Assembly (NCBI GenBank): GCA_033002965.1
Contig: JAURVB010014921.1
Location: forward strand, 1 to 64,000
Reading direction: 5' to 3'
Origin: Piper betle
Taxonomy: Eukaryota; Streptophyta; Magnoliopsida; Piperales; Piperaceae
DNA: 64,000 nt
The notes beneath the pieces were generated by a model. It was not told where the DNA came from, did no database searches, and was given only the letters and a program-made list of their open reading frames with translations. Shown here piece by piece: positions 1-13,792 of this stretch; positions within the stretch are counted from its first letter, which is position 1; the number at the start of each line of letters is the position of its first letter. The position numbers and the translations under genes are program-made.

Positions 1-270
1 TATTTTATATCTAGAATTAATTCTTATTATTTTATAAGGTTAGATTATTTAAACTTGGATGATAATGTGTAAACTTTACACTAACGAAATTGTGTAGTGA
101 TTGAGCTATAAAAATTTGTGCAATTATTTGGTGAAGGAAGTTTGCATCTTGGAAAGAATAGGTACTTTCAAAGTGTCAATTAATAATATTTGTTGATACC
201 ACTTTTATAAATAGAATTGATTTATACTAATTATGATATTTTATATTTATAATTTGATTTTTTTTCACAG

Positions 271-1219
271 ATGGATCATACAAGTTCATTACTAAATATA
301 AATGAACAAAGTGGAAATGGAAAAGATAACAAAAATTCGATTGCTAAAGAAGGAGAATCTCTAGATGGTGCATTATTAAAAAAAGGAAAATGGCATTCGA
401 TGTATGATCCTATTTTGATAAGAAATATGAGAAGAATGGAACATTTACTATTTGTTGTTATTGTGAAAAGAAGTTTGAGGGAGTCGGAAGTTATGGAACT
501 ACTCATTTATGGAGGCATATTGAAGGGAAATGCCCTAATTTTAAAATGAAGTGGATAAAAAATATAAGTGGTGATATTGGGCAACAAATTTTCAAGATGG
601 GAGTGAAAAAGGATGGAGACAATAAAATAGAAGTTTGGAAATTTGATCAAGGAAGGAGTAGATTAGAATTGGCTAAGGCAATTATCTTGCATGAGTATTC
701 GTTTTCAATTGTGGAACATGAAGGATTTAGAAGGTGGGTTAATAACTTGCAACCCCAATTTATGATGGTTTCTAGGAGAACAATTACAAGAGATTGTCTT
801 GGAATTTATGAAAAGGGAAAAAAAGTGTTTGACATTTTGGAAAAAGTTAAGAGTCAAATTAGTTTTACCAGTGATATTTGGACATCTTCACAGAATATTG
901 CTTATATTATTTTGACAGCTCATTTTATTGATGAAAATTGGAAATTGCAAAAAAATATTAAATTTTTCCAAAGTTGAAAGTCGGCATACTGGAGAATGCT
1001 TAGCCAAGTGTCTTATTAATAAAATTTGTGAGTGGAAACTTGATAAAAGGTTTTTACGGTTGCATTTGATAATGCAAGTGCAAATGATGGAGCGGCCAAA
1101 GAAATGAAGTCTTTTTTCTCAAGTAGAAGTCCAAATTTTGCAAGTGATTGTTTTCACGTGAGATGTTGTGTTCATGTTTTGAACTTAATTGTTCAAGATG
1201 GGTTGAATGAGATTGCTAA
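271..1219 (+). pseudogene. hAT transposase, N-terminal half (BED finger and start of the RNase H-like core), broken
   Basis: This would be the DNA-binding and catalytic N-terminal part of a plant hAT transposase. From 271 the frame gives a lysine-rich leader. A BED-type zinc finger follows around 440-545: a CxxC near 455-465 and an HLWRHIEGKC segment near 505-530 lie in different frames, so a one-base shift sits inside the finger. 546-977 reads KFDQGRSRLELAKAIILHEY, GFRRWVNNLQP and SFTSDIWTS, which are typical of the region before and at the first catalytic aspartate (TSDIW). A further frame change leads to the stretch near 1064-1219 with AFDNASAND and HVRCCVHVLNLIVQDGL. The reading is cut at 1219 by the solo LTR and resumes at 4110. 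Non-functional. Confidence 0.85.
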
Positions 1220-4104
1220 TGTAAAACCCACGATTCGAGTTAGGGTTTTATATTCAGAACTGGTCGGGTTGACCGTTATTTTTCGAGTTGAGTCAGTTTC
1301 AGGACACATGTACCAAGCCGACGCCGGTCGCGTGTATGAGCTATGAGGGTCATGCGTACCCAAGTATATGATGATAACGTCATGAACACAGCAAAACAGA
1401 ATGAGTTATCAGAATATGTGAGAGTATGCCAGTCATTTTTTTTATTTTTATATATAGTGGATAGTAGAATTAGTTTTAGGCCGTTTATCGCCTTAGGACG
1501 CATTACGGGCAGTTTGGGTGGGTTGATAGTTCTAGAGCATATCATTACAATGTTTGGTATTTGTTTGATTTTACGGGATTTTCTCCGATTTTTATGAATT
1601 TTTTAGGATTTAATATGACTTAGTTATTATACTTGACTCGAGCTGGAGACGAGTCACGTCTTATTTACGAAATTTCCCGCCGAGCTATTTTTCTCCCCTC
1701 CCGACATCTTCTTCCCAAACCCTAACACCACCCTCGTGCCGCTGTCGACGCCACCCGGTCGTCGATCGACGCTGCCTAGCCCCGCCACGGCGTTGTCATG
1801 CTGCCCTGACCAGCCCCGAGCCGCTACCAGGCTGCCGCGACACTGGAATCACCTCGCCTAGCGCCGTGACTACATTTCGATCGTGTCGCCAATTCCGCCA
1901 CCGGCGACCGTCGCCGCCACAATCAGGTGGTCGCCTCAGCACCATCGACCGCCCAATGACCTTCCCCGACCGAACAGAGGCCGGCGCCGCCCATCCCGGC
2001 AGGATCTCCACTCCACCACGGTCAGCGTCTGTTTTATGCATTTTCCGGTGAGCCACCACCTCCGCTGGCCGTGTCAACCTCGTAGATGAGTCAGGCTCGC
2101 CGAGCGGGTTCCAAGGGTACCCAACACAACCACTTTCCGGCCAGTAGACGCCGCCGGCGACTGTTGCCAGAAAACCGCCGAAAATCGTCAGAAAATCGGA
2201 ATTTCTAGAATTCACCGAAATTCACCGGATCTTCCGCAGGGCTCACCCAGTTGAGCCCGTTCGAGCTTCGGACGCCGATGAACGCCGAATTTGAGCTTCG
2301 AGACACGCGACGGAACCCTAGCCGTCGTTGATTGCCGACTACGTGAGGTATAATTACCTCCGATTGAGTTATTTAAAATTGATTATGATTGTTAGTATAA
2401 CATGCTAGAATTGAATAATTGTCTTGATAAATGTATGAGTATGAGTGTAGTGATGATTGCATGATGCAATTAATTGAGAATGAATAGTGAGTGATCTAAT
2501 GAGGTAGATCGAGTTGAGCATGCTAATCGAGTAATGTAACTTAGGAAAAATACAATAAAATTGGTAGGAATAGGATGAGTTAGAATTATTTTCATATTTA
2601 TGATTATTGATTGTGATTGATGTTTATTGAGTTTGATGCATCATTTAGTTAGCGGGCGTTAATATTTAGTTTTGATGTGTAGGTACGGAGTAGGAGCTCG
2701 CCGCCTAGGCACGATGACACGCTTAGAGCTTCTACCAGGTCCGTTTAGGACTCGTCTCTATTTTACGCTCTTCTATTGTATGTTTATTTTATTATCTGCA
2801 GGACGGGTTAAGTGGCATTTTATTGGATCCCACTTAACTCGGGCCATCTAGCCGAACAGATTTTCGAATTAATAACCCCTCGAGGATGAGATCCCTCGAG
2901 GATGATTTCGAAAACAAGATCCACCACAAGTTGCCTTTGGGCCTATTATATAAATCCCTACCCAGCCCTATATATATGTAGTTTTCGCGTTTTCAGTGAG
3001 ACGAGAGATGGAGAAACCGACTACACATACCATGAGCGGATGCCGTGATAGTCAAAGCAGGCTCTGGATTAGTGCCAGTGGAATGTTCCATTCCCGAGGG
3101 ATCCTGACAACTCTGCGTTTGAGTTCCTCACACCCGGAGAACGTGGAGGTTTACGGGTACTGTTTAGTACAGCGCATGTCCAGACTTGTGGTTCAAAGGG
3201 TATTAAAAGTGACTGCCTGAGAGTACTCGGCCTTCGTGCTCAAGGCCAGGAGAAATATAGAGGTAAGGAGAGGGCTTAGGATAAAGTTTTACGTGAAGTA
3301 CTGAAAAGAAGTGCCAAGAGCGGCACAGTACCAGTAGCAGATCAGTAAGTTCGGGATGCTACCAGGTCTGCAGCCTAATGGCTCCTCAGTAGTGCCCTTC
3401 ACAGTGTTCACGTGGAGTATATGATGTTTTCTTTCATATGAGAGTTTGCTCTCATAGCCAACTTGTTATAGTTATTTTATTTTTTAGACCAGGTACACTT
3501 GTTACTGACGTGCTTTTATACTATATGTAGGTAATAATCACGAGTTGGAGGAGCCAGCATGGACGGAGGAACACTGTTGTCTCTTGCACACATGTCAGTT
3601 GATTGAGTGTTTATATTTTGTTTACGATGCTATTATATTGTGAATGATGTGAAATGCTAAGACATGATAGGATATGATGTTATGACATGATGACAAAAGG
3701 TGAGATGTGATCAGAGTGCGCAGTAGAAGTGTGGCCCAAGTTCTATAATGAATATACAGGATATTAGATTATGCGAATAAAATTGTTGATATATGCATAT
3801 ATATTGGTATATATTATTTTGACAGTGTGGACCCTAATTGCACTTTTATGGGAGACTCTGGTTGTTTTATTTTAAAATTTTTATTGAGTTTAATCGTAAT
3901 TGTATTGGTGTGTGCTTGAATTTCATGTCATTTGTGTAGTACCATGTTAGGGCTTGTGCATTCATCAATGCATTGCGAGTTGTATCTTCATCTTAAGACG
4001 CCGAGATTGGATCCGCATGAGTTAGATTCGGGTTAGCTAACCTAACCGGGGCCTGTAACATGCCGGTTCGGTTCACGAGCATGAACCGAATTTGGGGTGT
4101 TACA
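1220..4104 (+). mobile_element. solo LTR, family A copy 1 (2,885 bp, TSD GCTAA)
   Basis: The element begins TGTAAAACCC and ends GGGGTGTTACA, giving canonical TG...CA ends. It is flanked by the perfect 5-bp duplication GCTAA at 1215-1219 and 4105-4109. Removing the element plus one duplication rejoins the hAT transposase reading, which confirms the boundaries. No gag or pol sequence, primer site or second LTR is present, so this is a solo LTR left by LTR-LTR recombination. A TATA-like stretch (CCTATATATATG, about 2968-2980) is a candidate LTR promoter. The first 1 kb is GC-rich around 1680-2340. Other copies are at 42333-45255 (+), 49458-52401 (-) and a truncated one at 47521-52537 (-). Such a long LTR would suit Ty3/gypsy groups such as Tekay/Del, but that family assignment is a guess. 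Confidence 0.93.
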
Positions 4105-4109
4105 GCTAA

Positions 4110-5342
4110 GTCTATAGAGAAGGTTCGTGAATGTGTGAAATATATTAAATGTTCAACTATAAAGAGTGATTGTTTCTACAAATATGCAAGCCAATTGAAT
4201 GCACCTAAACATTCTTTAGTGCTTGATGTGAAAACTAGGTGAAATTCTACTTACAAAATGATCGGTGTGGCTTTAGATTTCAAAGATATTTTTGAACGTT
4301 ATAATTGCTTTGATGTGAATTTTATATGTCCTTTTGAGGATGAATAGGAAGATTTAAGAGTGATACATGAATTTTTGGCTCCACTTTATGAGTTAACCAA
4401 AAAATTTTCCGGCACTAAGTATCCTACATCAAATATTTTTTTCAACATGATTTGTGAGCTCAAGCTTCAATTGATGGAATGGTGTAGTAGTGAATCATAT
4501 TTGATGTCATCAATGGGAAATGCAGTGTTGAAAAAGTTTGATAAATATTGGAAAGAAGCAAATATGTTGTTGGCAGTTGCTTTGATTTTGGGCCGTAGAT
4601 CAAAAATGACTTTTGTTGTGTACTATTTTCACACGATTTACAAGGAAGAGGGAGACGATATGGTCACAAAAGTGAAACAATATTTGACAAACATGTATAA
4701 TGTTTATTCAAGTGTTATGAAATCTAGAGTTAGATGTATGTCAAATAAGCCCATTATTAAAATTGAAAGTTCATCAAATGTTCGTCCTATTAGAGGCTTA
4801 AGTAGGAGATTGCAAGGAGTAAGTAAGTTGATTATGGAATGTTCATCAAAGGAGCCAACACGAACTGATTTGGAGAATTATTTTGAGGAACCAACTATTC
4901 CTTTTGTGGATGGAGTAGATGAGCAATTTGATATATTGTCATGGTGGAGATTGAACATAGTAAAATATCCTATTTTGGGAAAAATTGCTCAAGATGTTTT
5001 AGCCATTCCTATGTCAACCGTCACCTCCGAATCCGCATTTAATATTGGAGAACAAACAATTGGATCAACTATGAATAGTTTGAGCCCAAAAACACTTGAA
5101 GCTTTGATATGTACCCAAAATTGGTTGAGGAGTGAATATGAAGGTAATCCATATTTTATATCTATTCATTTTCTATTTTTGATGTATTTTTTTACATATG
5201 TATTTTTCTTACTATATTTTTTACTTATAGGGAAATAACAAAGTTCATCATCAAATTTATTTGGAACAATGAATATAGAAGAATGGGAAGATATTGATGA
5301 TTATGTTGATGAAGATAATATTCCAACATCTTCATGTTTATA
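4110..5342 (+). pseudogene. hAT transposase, C-terminal half with dimerisation domain, broken
   Basis: This continues the transposase after the solo LTR. Reading resumes with AKSIEKVRECVKYIK. In-frame stops occur at about 4240 (after VKTR) and 4347 (after PFEDE), both where the family has tryptophan. The long open stretch 4360-5238 carries the DUF4413-like segment (FHTIYKEEGDD) and the hAT family C-terminal dimerisation domain: DILSWWRLN near 4930 and IPMSTVTSESAFN near 5010, followed by LICTQNWL near 5105. A short intron-like gap (GT at about 5143 to AG at 5230) is followed by an acidic tail reading EEWEDIDDYVDEDN at 5278-5342 in a shifted frame. The domain order fits autonomous plant hAT transposases, but several stops make this copy inactive. 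Confidence 0.88.
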
Positions 5343-6606
5343 ATCACCGCTAGTGCCTTCTCCACCTTTGAGCTCTCCAGGAGAGGTTTATGTTTCTTTC
5401 CTCTGTTGCATCTTGTTGACTTTGATTGAGCTTGCTCATGTGTTTGTTTGCATGTGTTAGCTGGTTGTTTTGGTATAGGAGTAGTTTCTTGTCTTGTTGT
5501 AATTGAGTGTGTTAATTCACTTGTGTGATCTGTGGGAAAATTGTGTCTGTCTATTATCATTAGTACTAGTTATTAGTGATGCTTAATTTTGACATTTGAA
5601 AATGAGTTTTGGCTTTTTCACGGGTTGGAATTACTGTGTTTGTGTGACTTTATTAGCTGGTTTCTTGGTGGAGCTGACATTGTTGGTGGGGATGACCTTA
5701 TTGATGAAATTAAGAATGGTAATTTGTTTAAGTTGTTTCTCATTATGTAAACTCTTACATTTTCAACTAATTATGCTGAATGTTGACAAGCACAATGGCA
5801 GTACTGTGAGCAGATCATATTGAACACATTCTAAATGTGTGTATCCTACTTATGATGTTATCTCTTTGCTTCCCTTGCTACTTAGCATTTTGATAATTGC
5901 CGGAGAATACCAAATTTCAAAGATTGTTTTCTGTTGAGGGATACAAAGATTGAAGGATGGTGAAATTGTTGTTGAGATTAATTTATAAAATCTGGCATGT
6001 TCTTTTCTAGACCAAACTTTAGCTTGTTTAAAGTCGTAGTTTTCGAATCTGCTTTTTCTTCGAAATGTTTCGTTACTTGAGACGTTGGTGCTTATTAAAG
6101 AATGAAACTAGCACACCTGATTAACTGCTCACTCACATTTGCATCAGAACATATGCTTTCTTACAGAACAAATATCATATACTATTGGCGATATAATTGA
6201 AATTTTGAATGTTTCATCATTGGCTTTACTTGTCAATCTTTTTTTGCCATTTCACACAGGAGATTGTTGGGTCTTAACTCTCAAAGTATTTATGGCTTAT
6301 AATAAGAGTGACTTTTATCCTATGTATGTCATTTTTTGTTATTTAAGATATTAAATATCAATTTTATGTATGAACTTAATTAATTTACTGTATATTACAT
6401 TTTAAAATTTTTATAAACTATAATATTAGTCTTACAAATGTTAAAAATATTATATTATTGATATAAAATATCGGACATTCGATCGAACAAAGAAATGTCC
6501 ATGTTTGGTTTGTTTTAATTCAGTCGAATTCGGTCGATCAAATTTGGTCAAACATACTTCGGATTTCGGACAGACGGACCAATTCGGACATCTGCGCCCA
6601 CCCCTA

Positions 6607-9600
6607 ATCCTACGTTGTACTTTAAATGAGCTTTAAAATTTTGAAATGAAATTGAAAGGCCTAATTGTATAATAATAACTACAGCAATAGTAATGCTAAA
6701 TGAAAGATATGCATAAGTATATTCTCAAAATTTTATTCATTCATTCATTCTTGTTTTATCAATAGTCTGTTTTAGTTTTTTAGCCTTTTTAAAAAAAACG
6801 TAATGTAGGTGATTAGGGCGGTAAATGATTATCTGATTTATTAATTTACCAATTGTTCTAATTTTAAAATTGAATAAAACTAAAATAATAAAAATATGTT
6901 TACAATACAAAAAATCGTAAAAAAATAATCAATTTAAGTGAACCGACTTTAAATATAAATCGTAGTGGTAGATCGTAAAAGGCTCTGTCATAATATGTAA
7001 CTATAAAACTCAGTTAACTAAATATATATTTAAGTATTTAATATATAACTATGAAACTCATTTTTTTCTAAAATATAAATCTAGAAAATTTTAATTATCA
7101 AAATATCAGTTTGATGAATTCACTTAATTTAGATTATATATTTAATTATTTTATAATTTGTAATACTAAATTACAATATTTTAGATGGCTGTAATGCTTT
7201 AATTTTGTGAGTAAAAAGTATTTTCAATAAATATAATTTTTAATTAATTTAATATTGTTGGATTTATAATATATAAGGTGGTAAAAGTTTAATTATATAT
7301 TAATTGTTTAACCTATGGTAAAATAATACAAACTTGGTTATGAGAAATTTTATAAACTTGATTAATTACTTAGTTATAGTAAAAAAATTTTAATAATAAA
7401 TAATTATGATAATCACTATTGAATCGGGTCATTTACGCCTACATCTCACGTTCATGTCAATAGTATGTTTTTTACTAACGGATAGAAATTCAGTGCCTGC
7501 CGTTTCCCTTTAAAATATTTTTCTGCTTTTCATCCTAACTCGATCGGCCAGCGAATTTTGAAGGAACTTTCATAAATTATGAGCCGGCCATCAACTACAT
7601 CCTGCCTCCCTTGTCTGCTAGTGAGCTGGATCATCTTCCTCTTCCGGCACCAATGCTAGCTACTTCGCCGTATTTTCTCTCACTATTATCTTCATGTTCT
7701 TTTTTTTAAAAAAGGTAGCTGCTTCTACTTGTCTTCACGGGAAAGCGGCCCTGGCACTCTTCAAGTGAAGGTGAAAGAGAATGATGAGCCTTGGAGACTA
7801 CACTAGTTCACGTGGTATGACAAATGCCATGGAAGTGAATTATGTTGCTTCTGGTGATACGAACCCAAAGATACAGTTGGGGGGCGGAGGCAGTAGTTTT
7901 TCTACTTTGTAGAGCTTCTTCTGGAGTCCAATTTATGGTGTTCCCAAAGACTTTTTATCTTTTTATGATTAAATATATAGATCATTCGATGTCCCAATTT
8001 GTGGCTTTTACACATTACCCCATATAAATAATATAATTAGCGGCCCAAAAAGATCGGGCAATTCAGTTTGCCGTCATGCCTGGCTTTAAACAAATTGAGC
8101 CGAAAGGTATACTGTCATCTTCGTTATATCTTTTGAGTACTTCATCCATGTCTATCACTAATTGTTCTCTTCCTTACCGTTCATCTAGTTCGCGTGGTCT
8201 ATTTAGAGGCTTTTCCCTCATCCTTCTTTGTGCATTTCAACGTTCCAATTTCCTCCCCATCCTCTTCCTACAGGCCAGATCGAACCGGTAATTTAAACGC
8301 GCATTTGTTTTCTCAATGGACTTTTTGACATGGTAACTGAGCCTGCTAATGTTAACAGACTTTCCAATTGCATGTATGTATATATATATATATATATAGA
8401 AGTCCTCCCTCCCTTGCGTGACCTTTCATCGGCATGTTTATTTGCAGCGTTTGAACAGCAGTTGGATCTCATGAAGAATTGGCAAGGAAAGGCACCCGTT
8501 GGAAGACGCAGTTTCTTCTCTTCTCATGTGGGTTTTGATCGAAAAACTAATATCATTGGATTTCAACTTGTCTGTTTTTATGCCTTTTCCTTTCAGTTGT
8601 AGTTGAATAAAAGCTTATAATTCATGGTAGATGTTCCTTGCTAGGCTGTCCCTCAATCTGGACTTCAATGGCGAGCCCTTTGCCGACGCCAGATCGTAAC
8701 AGTGCTACAAATTACAACTTCCCAGCTGCCATAGGCTTGACAAGGTTATCACAAATAATCACTTGTGTATCCTAATATAAGGATAGGTGCTATCTTTGCC
8801 TGAGCTTTTGATCTCCTTTATCTTCAGTTTCACTGATTTCTATTCTAGTTTTCTTGGCCTTGTAAGACCTTCCTCACCTTATTATCTTTTCCTTTCCTCA
8901 TCCACTCTATCCCTCCTGAGCTTCTCCGTCCTAAACATGCTTTAATTAAATTGTCTTTTAATTTTACTGCTCTCTTTCCTCTCCACCAATGCCACTGCTG
9001 GATCTTATTGCAATATTCTCAATACTCCACTCATTTGGCAGACAGCTTGATGTTCTTATATTAAAGAGGAAGTTGCAAGTGTCTGTTCATGTACATAATT
9101 ATGGAGGTCGGTGAACAGGGTGAGGTGAGGAGCCGTTGCTAATATGGTTTTGAAGGATGTTGCTAGGCTGCAGCTGGGCAGCAAATATTCTCCGAATGAG
9201 CAGCGTGCAGTCACCTCGATGACCACTGCTTGCTTGAGCTTGTACCGAGTGACCTGCATTATTTATTTTATTGTGCACTTTTACTATGCTTTAAATAATG
9301 AGTTTCTCAGCCGAGTGTGCGGAAGAAAGTGATGATATTTTTATTAGTTACAGTGTTACACATTAAGATTTGCTTCTCTGTCATCCTCGTGAGTTGTGCG
9401 TTCTGATCAACCGCGCGAACTGAGCATATGATGCAATATCCAAATTCCCAATCTCAAATTATGAACCACACAAGCGCATTTGCGATATGATATTATGATG
9501 CAGCAAAGAGGAGAAAAGTAGGTGATGACTTGGACTAGCTTCACTTGAATCCGACGTTAATTTGCATTTCAACCCCCTTGTCCTAGGAACTTACACAGAA

Positions 9601-10510
9601 TTGAAGCTAGTGAACGCTAAAGTTGCCATCTTGGATGAGCGTAACCACCATCGATTGCAGTTCGGGTGTAGAGGATCAAGAACGGACGGTGAGTCGTGTG
9701 TAATACTTTCCCCGAAGTGGTTCAAATATCAATTGGACGTGTCCCGAAGTTGAACTGATTATAAATTGTTGGTGAACAGAATATTCAGCATCGCAGTGCG
9801 AAGTGCTCCTTGTTCCTTGTCTGACATATACAATGCCAACGACGCTATTCCTCAAATAGCAAGAGGAATATGTATCTGATAGATATTAAATGGACCGGTA
9901 CTCTCTCTTGTTTGTCTCCATTTACTCGGTGAGAACCGAAATGTTAACCGACGTCATCGTGTCTACAAGTCATCAACAATACAACCACGTAGCAAAAGGA
10001 AAAAGAAACCAAACAAGATAACTTTTATTTTCTAAACTTCCTGTTCGAAGCAGCTGTTACTTCAACTTGACTTGTCCAACTTTGGGATATGGTTTTGTTT
10101 AACACAAACACAGGAAAAATCCACAAATAAAAGAAATCTGCATGACTAAAATGTACAGCGTAAACACGTTGCATTAAGTATTGTAAATTTGTAATCATGA
10201 AACTTGTCATTGATACAGACATGTACAGAAAGAATATAATGCTTAAATGGCAGAAGCCAGAGTGAGGATCTCCTGGATTACCAGCACTCAATTATGGCTG
10301 GTCTCACTCTTCACTTCCAAAGAATTTACATATCTGCACAAGTGAGGATGCCCCCCTAAATTCGAGGTTAACCTTCCTACACCAAGTTCTGGCTAAATCT
10401 CCCTACCATGTAGCTGAAGGTTAACCATGTAAAACATTGCTTTCCCTTCAGAAATGCTCTCCTTTTTCCTAGTATATGCATACACTACACATGTTCGTTA
10501 TCAAATTCAG
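6607..10510. other. intergenic region without a recognisable gene
   Basis: 6607-7440 is strongly AT-rich. From 7441 to about 9990 the composition is closer to transcribed DNA, but no open reading frame over about 90 codons resembles a family I know, and no splice-consistent exon set could be built. A short (TA)n run lies at 8375-8398. The last 500 bases (about 10000-10510) lie directly downstream of the minus-strand invertase stop codon and probably contain its 3' UTR. Confidence 0.5.
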
Positions 10511-13500
10511 CTAAACAATAACCTGAGATCTGGCAGATCTCCTAGAGCACTTGGTCCGAGGGTTTTTTCTAAGAAGACAAGTACAACCTTCCAGTAGCTC
10601 CAAGTCTTCCATAGAAATGAACATGGACGCCATCTCTTGATTGTCCAATAGCATTTTTGATGAAAGATACCCAGCTATGGTCCAAGTCTGGTACAAACGA
10701 GCTTGTTTACCAATGAATCTACCCGTCCGAGTGTCATAATATTCTGGCCACTCGTCTTTTGAAAGCCTCTTCTCAGCGACATCCACTGCTTTTCTTGCTA
10801 GTTCAGGTCTTCCCATTTTTATACAAGCCAATGTGAACTGTGACATTAAGCAAGAGTCAGTCAGGCGAAATAATGTGTCATTAAATTATGAATTTCCTAG
10901 CAGTTCCAAGGCTACCTGCCACAGAAGTGTGGGCCACGATCCTCCATTATGATAAGACCAAGGCCTGCAAAACCAAAACAAATCATATCAGCTACAATCT
11001 TAAACCATAAATCATTTGGATAAGAAATAAGCCCAAAGCAGAACAAAGAGCAAAATAGCATCCACCCATTTCAACGCGCCATTAAGGATAAAAAATGCAA
11101 ATAACATCCTCAAACTAGAACTCATTGTAAAACAAAAGATAAGCCAGTGATCACAGATGTATACTCACGTGTTTTTTGGATCACATCCAGTAATTACACG
11201 CCAGTCCTCACTTTCCAATGCGGGGTAGCAAATCTTAAGAGGCATCTTTCCAACAAGCTCATCCCATTTATCATCAAATAAATTCAGAATTCCCTCACAC
11301 TGCTTTGGTGTAGCCAGAGATGAAACAACTGACCATGCATTCCCAAGAGTAAAAAACCGAAAATCCATATGCGCTGGCTGCAAATTTCCAATCAGATAAC
11401 CACCTTCATCAGGTATCCAATCCACAAGCCAAGCAGGTATTTGGTCCGGATATATATTGAATTTGTTTGTAGCATCTGTAGAATATTCTTCAGTTTTATA
11501 ACGATATATCTCATTTATTTTCTTTATGTCCACCCAATAATATTCTCTAATGTGGAAGGATAATGCGCTAAGTCTATTATTTATTGCGCGAATCAAATCT
11601 CTGGATCCATCATTCAAGATTATCATTTCACGCGAACACCTCAAAGCAGAATAGAATAATGCCTGCAAGTTGAAATTTTGGATAAGAAAGACTCGCGCTC
11701 ACGCAAATTAAAGCTTCTATGTCAAAAGCTTTCCCAGAAGTTTAAACATTTGACATTAAGAAAGTCAAACTTACTTGTATCTCAAGGGGGTGTCCATGAA
11801 TTCCCATTCTCCGGTCTATCATACAAGAGCCGTCAGTGACCAAAAGTGACGGAAACATATCAAAACCATCACTTAAACATAAATTTAAAATCAATTTGAT
11901 GCCAGTTTGAATATCTACTCTCTCTTGTAATGTATAGTCTCCCGTGATCTTGCCATAAGCTCTCAACAAAATGATCCACCACAGACCTATAATGAGTTAA
12001 TTATGTAAATCAATATCTTTGTGCAATGTGAATCGTAGGCATTATTATTAAAGAACTAATGCACACTATTAATCAGATAACCAGTGACGAAATCACAAGT
12101 GTAGAACAAAAAATAGAATTGCTCTTGTATGCTCACCAGAATCAACAGGTGCAACACGACCAATTGCTGATTCTCCAAAATCTGGGTCAAGAACCTCTTC
12201 AAAAGCTTCTCCGTTTCCATCAAGAGGTACTGTTCGAACTTTGAAACTTGCTGGCATCAATCCTTGCCCAGGACTGTAGCAATCCACAGTTTTCTCCCAA
12301 CTCTGTTCCCAAGAGCATAAACCATCACTTCAAATGAATGATTCACATAGATTTTATTTTACAACAAGAAAACTTATCTGTATAGCAAAGTATTGCCAGC
12401 TAAAAAAGAAATGACACGTTGCATGCCAAGCAAATAGTACTGCCATTTCGTAGGGACAATCAATTACAAGTAAATCGACAGAAACCTGGGATTGTACTCA
12501 TCACCAATCCATAAAGAACATTTTTGTCAATCAGGGCTTCACAAGCCGTCACCTAATGCCTTCGCACACAAAGTGTGAAGCTGAAAGCCTTAAAACCTTA
12601 GCCATTACTGGATTTAGGTACAAATCTTTAAAGCACAAGCTGAATCCTCCACTCTAAAATTGCCTAATGCCGAGTGATGTCAACTGCAACAACTAGTTCA
12701 TTTAAGTGTGAACATGGAACACGTCATCCATAGTATTGGGTAATTAAACGCAGATAAGCTGTAACTCATGGTAAATTTCAACATGACTCAACAAAGATGC
12801 CCAGCCAAACCTTTCAAGTGCAAGTGAGCAAGGAAAGCTAATCGGCCCTAGTGTGTCAAAACTCATCCAAATAGGTTGGTCTCATTCACATAAGAAGGTG
12901 AAAAGAAACAGCCTATTTCATATACGTCAACTTTGTGAGGCTCTTTCGTTTTTTATATATTTATTTTGTATCAGTTTAGTAAGATATAAACAGCATACAT
13001 TACCAATTTTAAATTGAAAGAAACAAAAGAAGGATCCATGATAACAAATAGAGGAGAGAAATCAAACAAAATGCACCTGCAACTGCAATGTGTGGAGGAG
13101 AAAGTTGCGAACAATTTCAGTCTCTCCTTTGAGCAGAAATGCGATAGCCGAAGGGATGAAGTCGCGAATGAACACCTGATCGTAGTTCAGGGGCTGGCTA
13201 TCGGCAGGGTCGTTCGCCGCCACCGTCCCCACCGGATTCCCACAGTAGTTCACCACAGCCTTGCGCAGCAGCTCCCACGCCTCCTTCTCCTCCTCCTTCT
13301 CACCACAAACCTCCCTCTCCACAACCCTAACGCTGCTGCCAACATCTAAAGTTCTCTCCTTTTCCACCGTCCCGACCTCTGCAACGGGATCCCTCTTCTC
13401 CACCACGTCGTTGTCAACCCTCTCGAGCACAAGCGGCTCCAACTTGACATCGAAACCCTGTACGTAAATCCCCTCAAAGCTATTGTCCCCGCCAATCCGC

Positions 13501-13792
13501 GGCTCCGGCGACGTCGACAAGCGCCGGTAGTTCGAGGCGACGTTGCAGACAAACGCATCGCCCCGATGGTGGGAAGTCCTAGGACGGGGACCTTGCACGC
13601 AGCAGCTTGCAATGTTCGCCGCCGGGCGATGGCGGAGAAGAATCCGACGGCCATGGTGGACCTTTCGCCGGAGAAATCTCGAGGCACGGCGAGGGGCGGC
13701 GCCGGCCAGTGAAGATGCGGACTTGGGTAAGCAAGAAGTGGGGGGGCCGAGGGGTGGCTACAACAGGTGAGGATCCGGCGACATGGACTCAT
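10511..13792 (-). CDS. neutral/alkaline invertase (GH100), six exons, likely organelle-targeted isoform
   Basis: The product hydrolyses sucrose to glucose and fructose at neutral pH. Exons read 13792-13077, 12302-12137, 11986-11775, 11662-11169, 10964-10916 and 10837-10511, all with GT-AG introns; the six-exon layout fits the organellar clade. GH100 hallmarks are present: GTVAANDP and [10 protein letters not shown] (end of exon 1), [10 protein letters not shown] (exon 2), [18 protein letters not shown] (exon 3), [18 protein letters not shown] and [14 protein letters not shown] (exon 4), SYHNGGSWP (exon 5), [16 protein letters not shown] (exon 6). The proposed start, [11 protein letters not shown], is arginine- and cysteine-rich and is followed by a basic leader, which suits a transit peptide. 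The frame breaks once, in a run of seven G (plus strand) at 13740-13746. With one extra base the exons sum to 1,965 nt, exactly 655 codons including stop, so an undercall is likelier than a pseudogene. Confidence 0.93.
13740..13746 (-). other. single-base frame break in a homopolymer of invertase exon 1
   Basis: A run of seven G on the plus strand (C in the gene) separates two open frames. Upstream, the ATG frame reads [18 protein letters not shown]; downstream, the conserved invertase frame reads back without a stop to just this point. One additional base here would join them. The break is either a homopolymer sequencing or assembly error, or a true recent frameshift. Confidence 0.75.

Larger units (their letters stand above)
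1..6606 (+). mobile_element. decayed hAT-superfamily DNA transposon, right part (left end outside window)
   Basis: The segment encodes a broken hAT transposase in two blocks (271-1219 and 4105-5342). It ends on the right with an inverted-terminal-type sequence at about 6590-6606 reading GCGCCCACCCCTA, whose complement TAGGGGTGGGCGC is the usual kind of plant hAT terminus. No matching left terminus lies in 1-270, so the element begins upstream of the window, and the 8-bp target duplication cannot be checked. The stretch 5343-6590 is AT-rich non-coding 3' sequence in which I see no other gene. A solo LTR (1220-4104) interrupts the transposase. The hAT assignment rests on the protein; the right boundary is an inference from the terminal motif. 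Confidence 0.7.

Noticed and set aside
8330..8602. A possible small protein containing QQLDLMKNWQGKAP
   Set aside because: The frame opens through a TA microsatellite and no related family came to mind; nothing supports a start, splice sites or a neighbouring exon.
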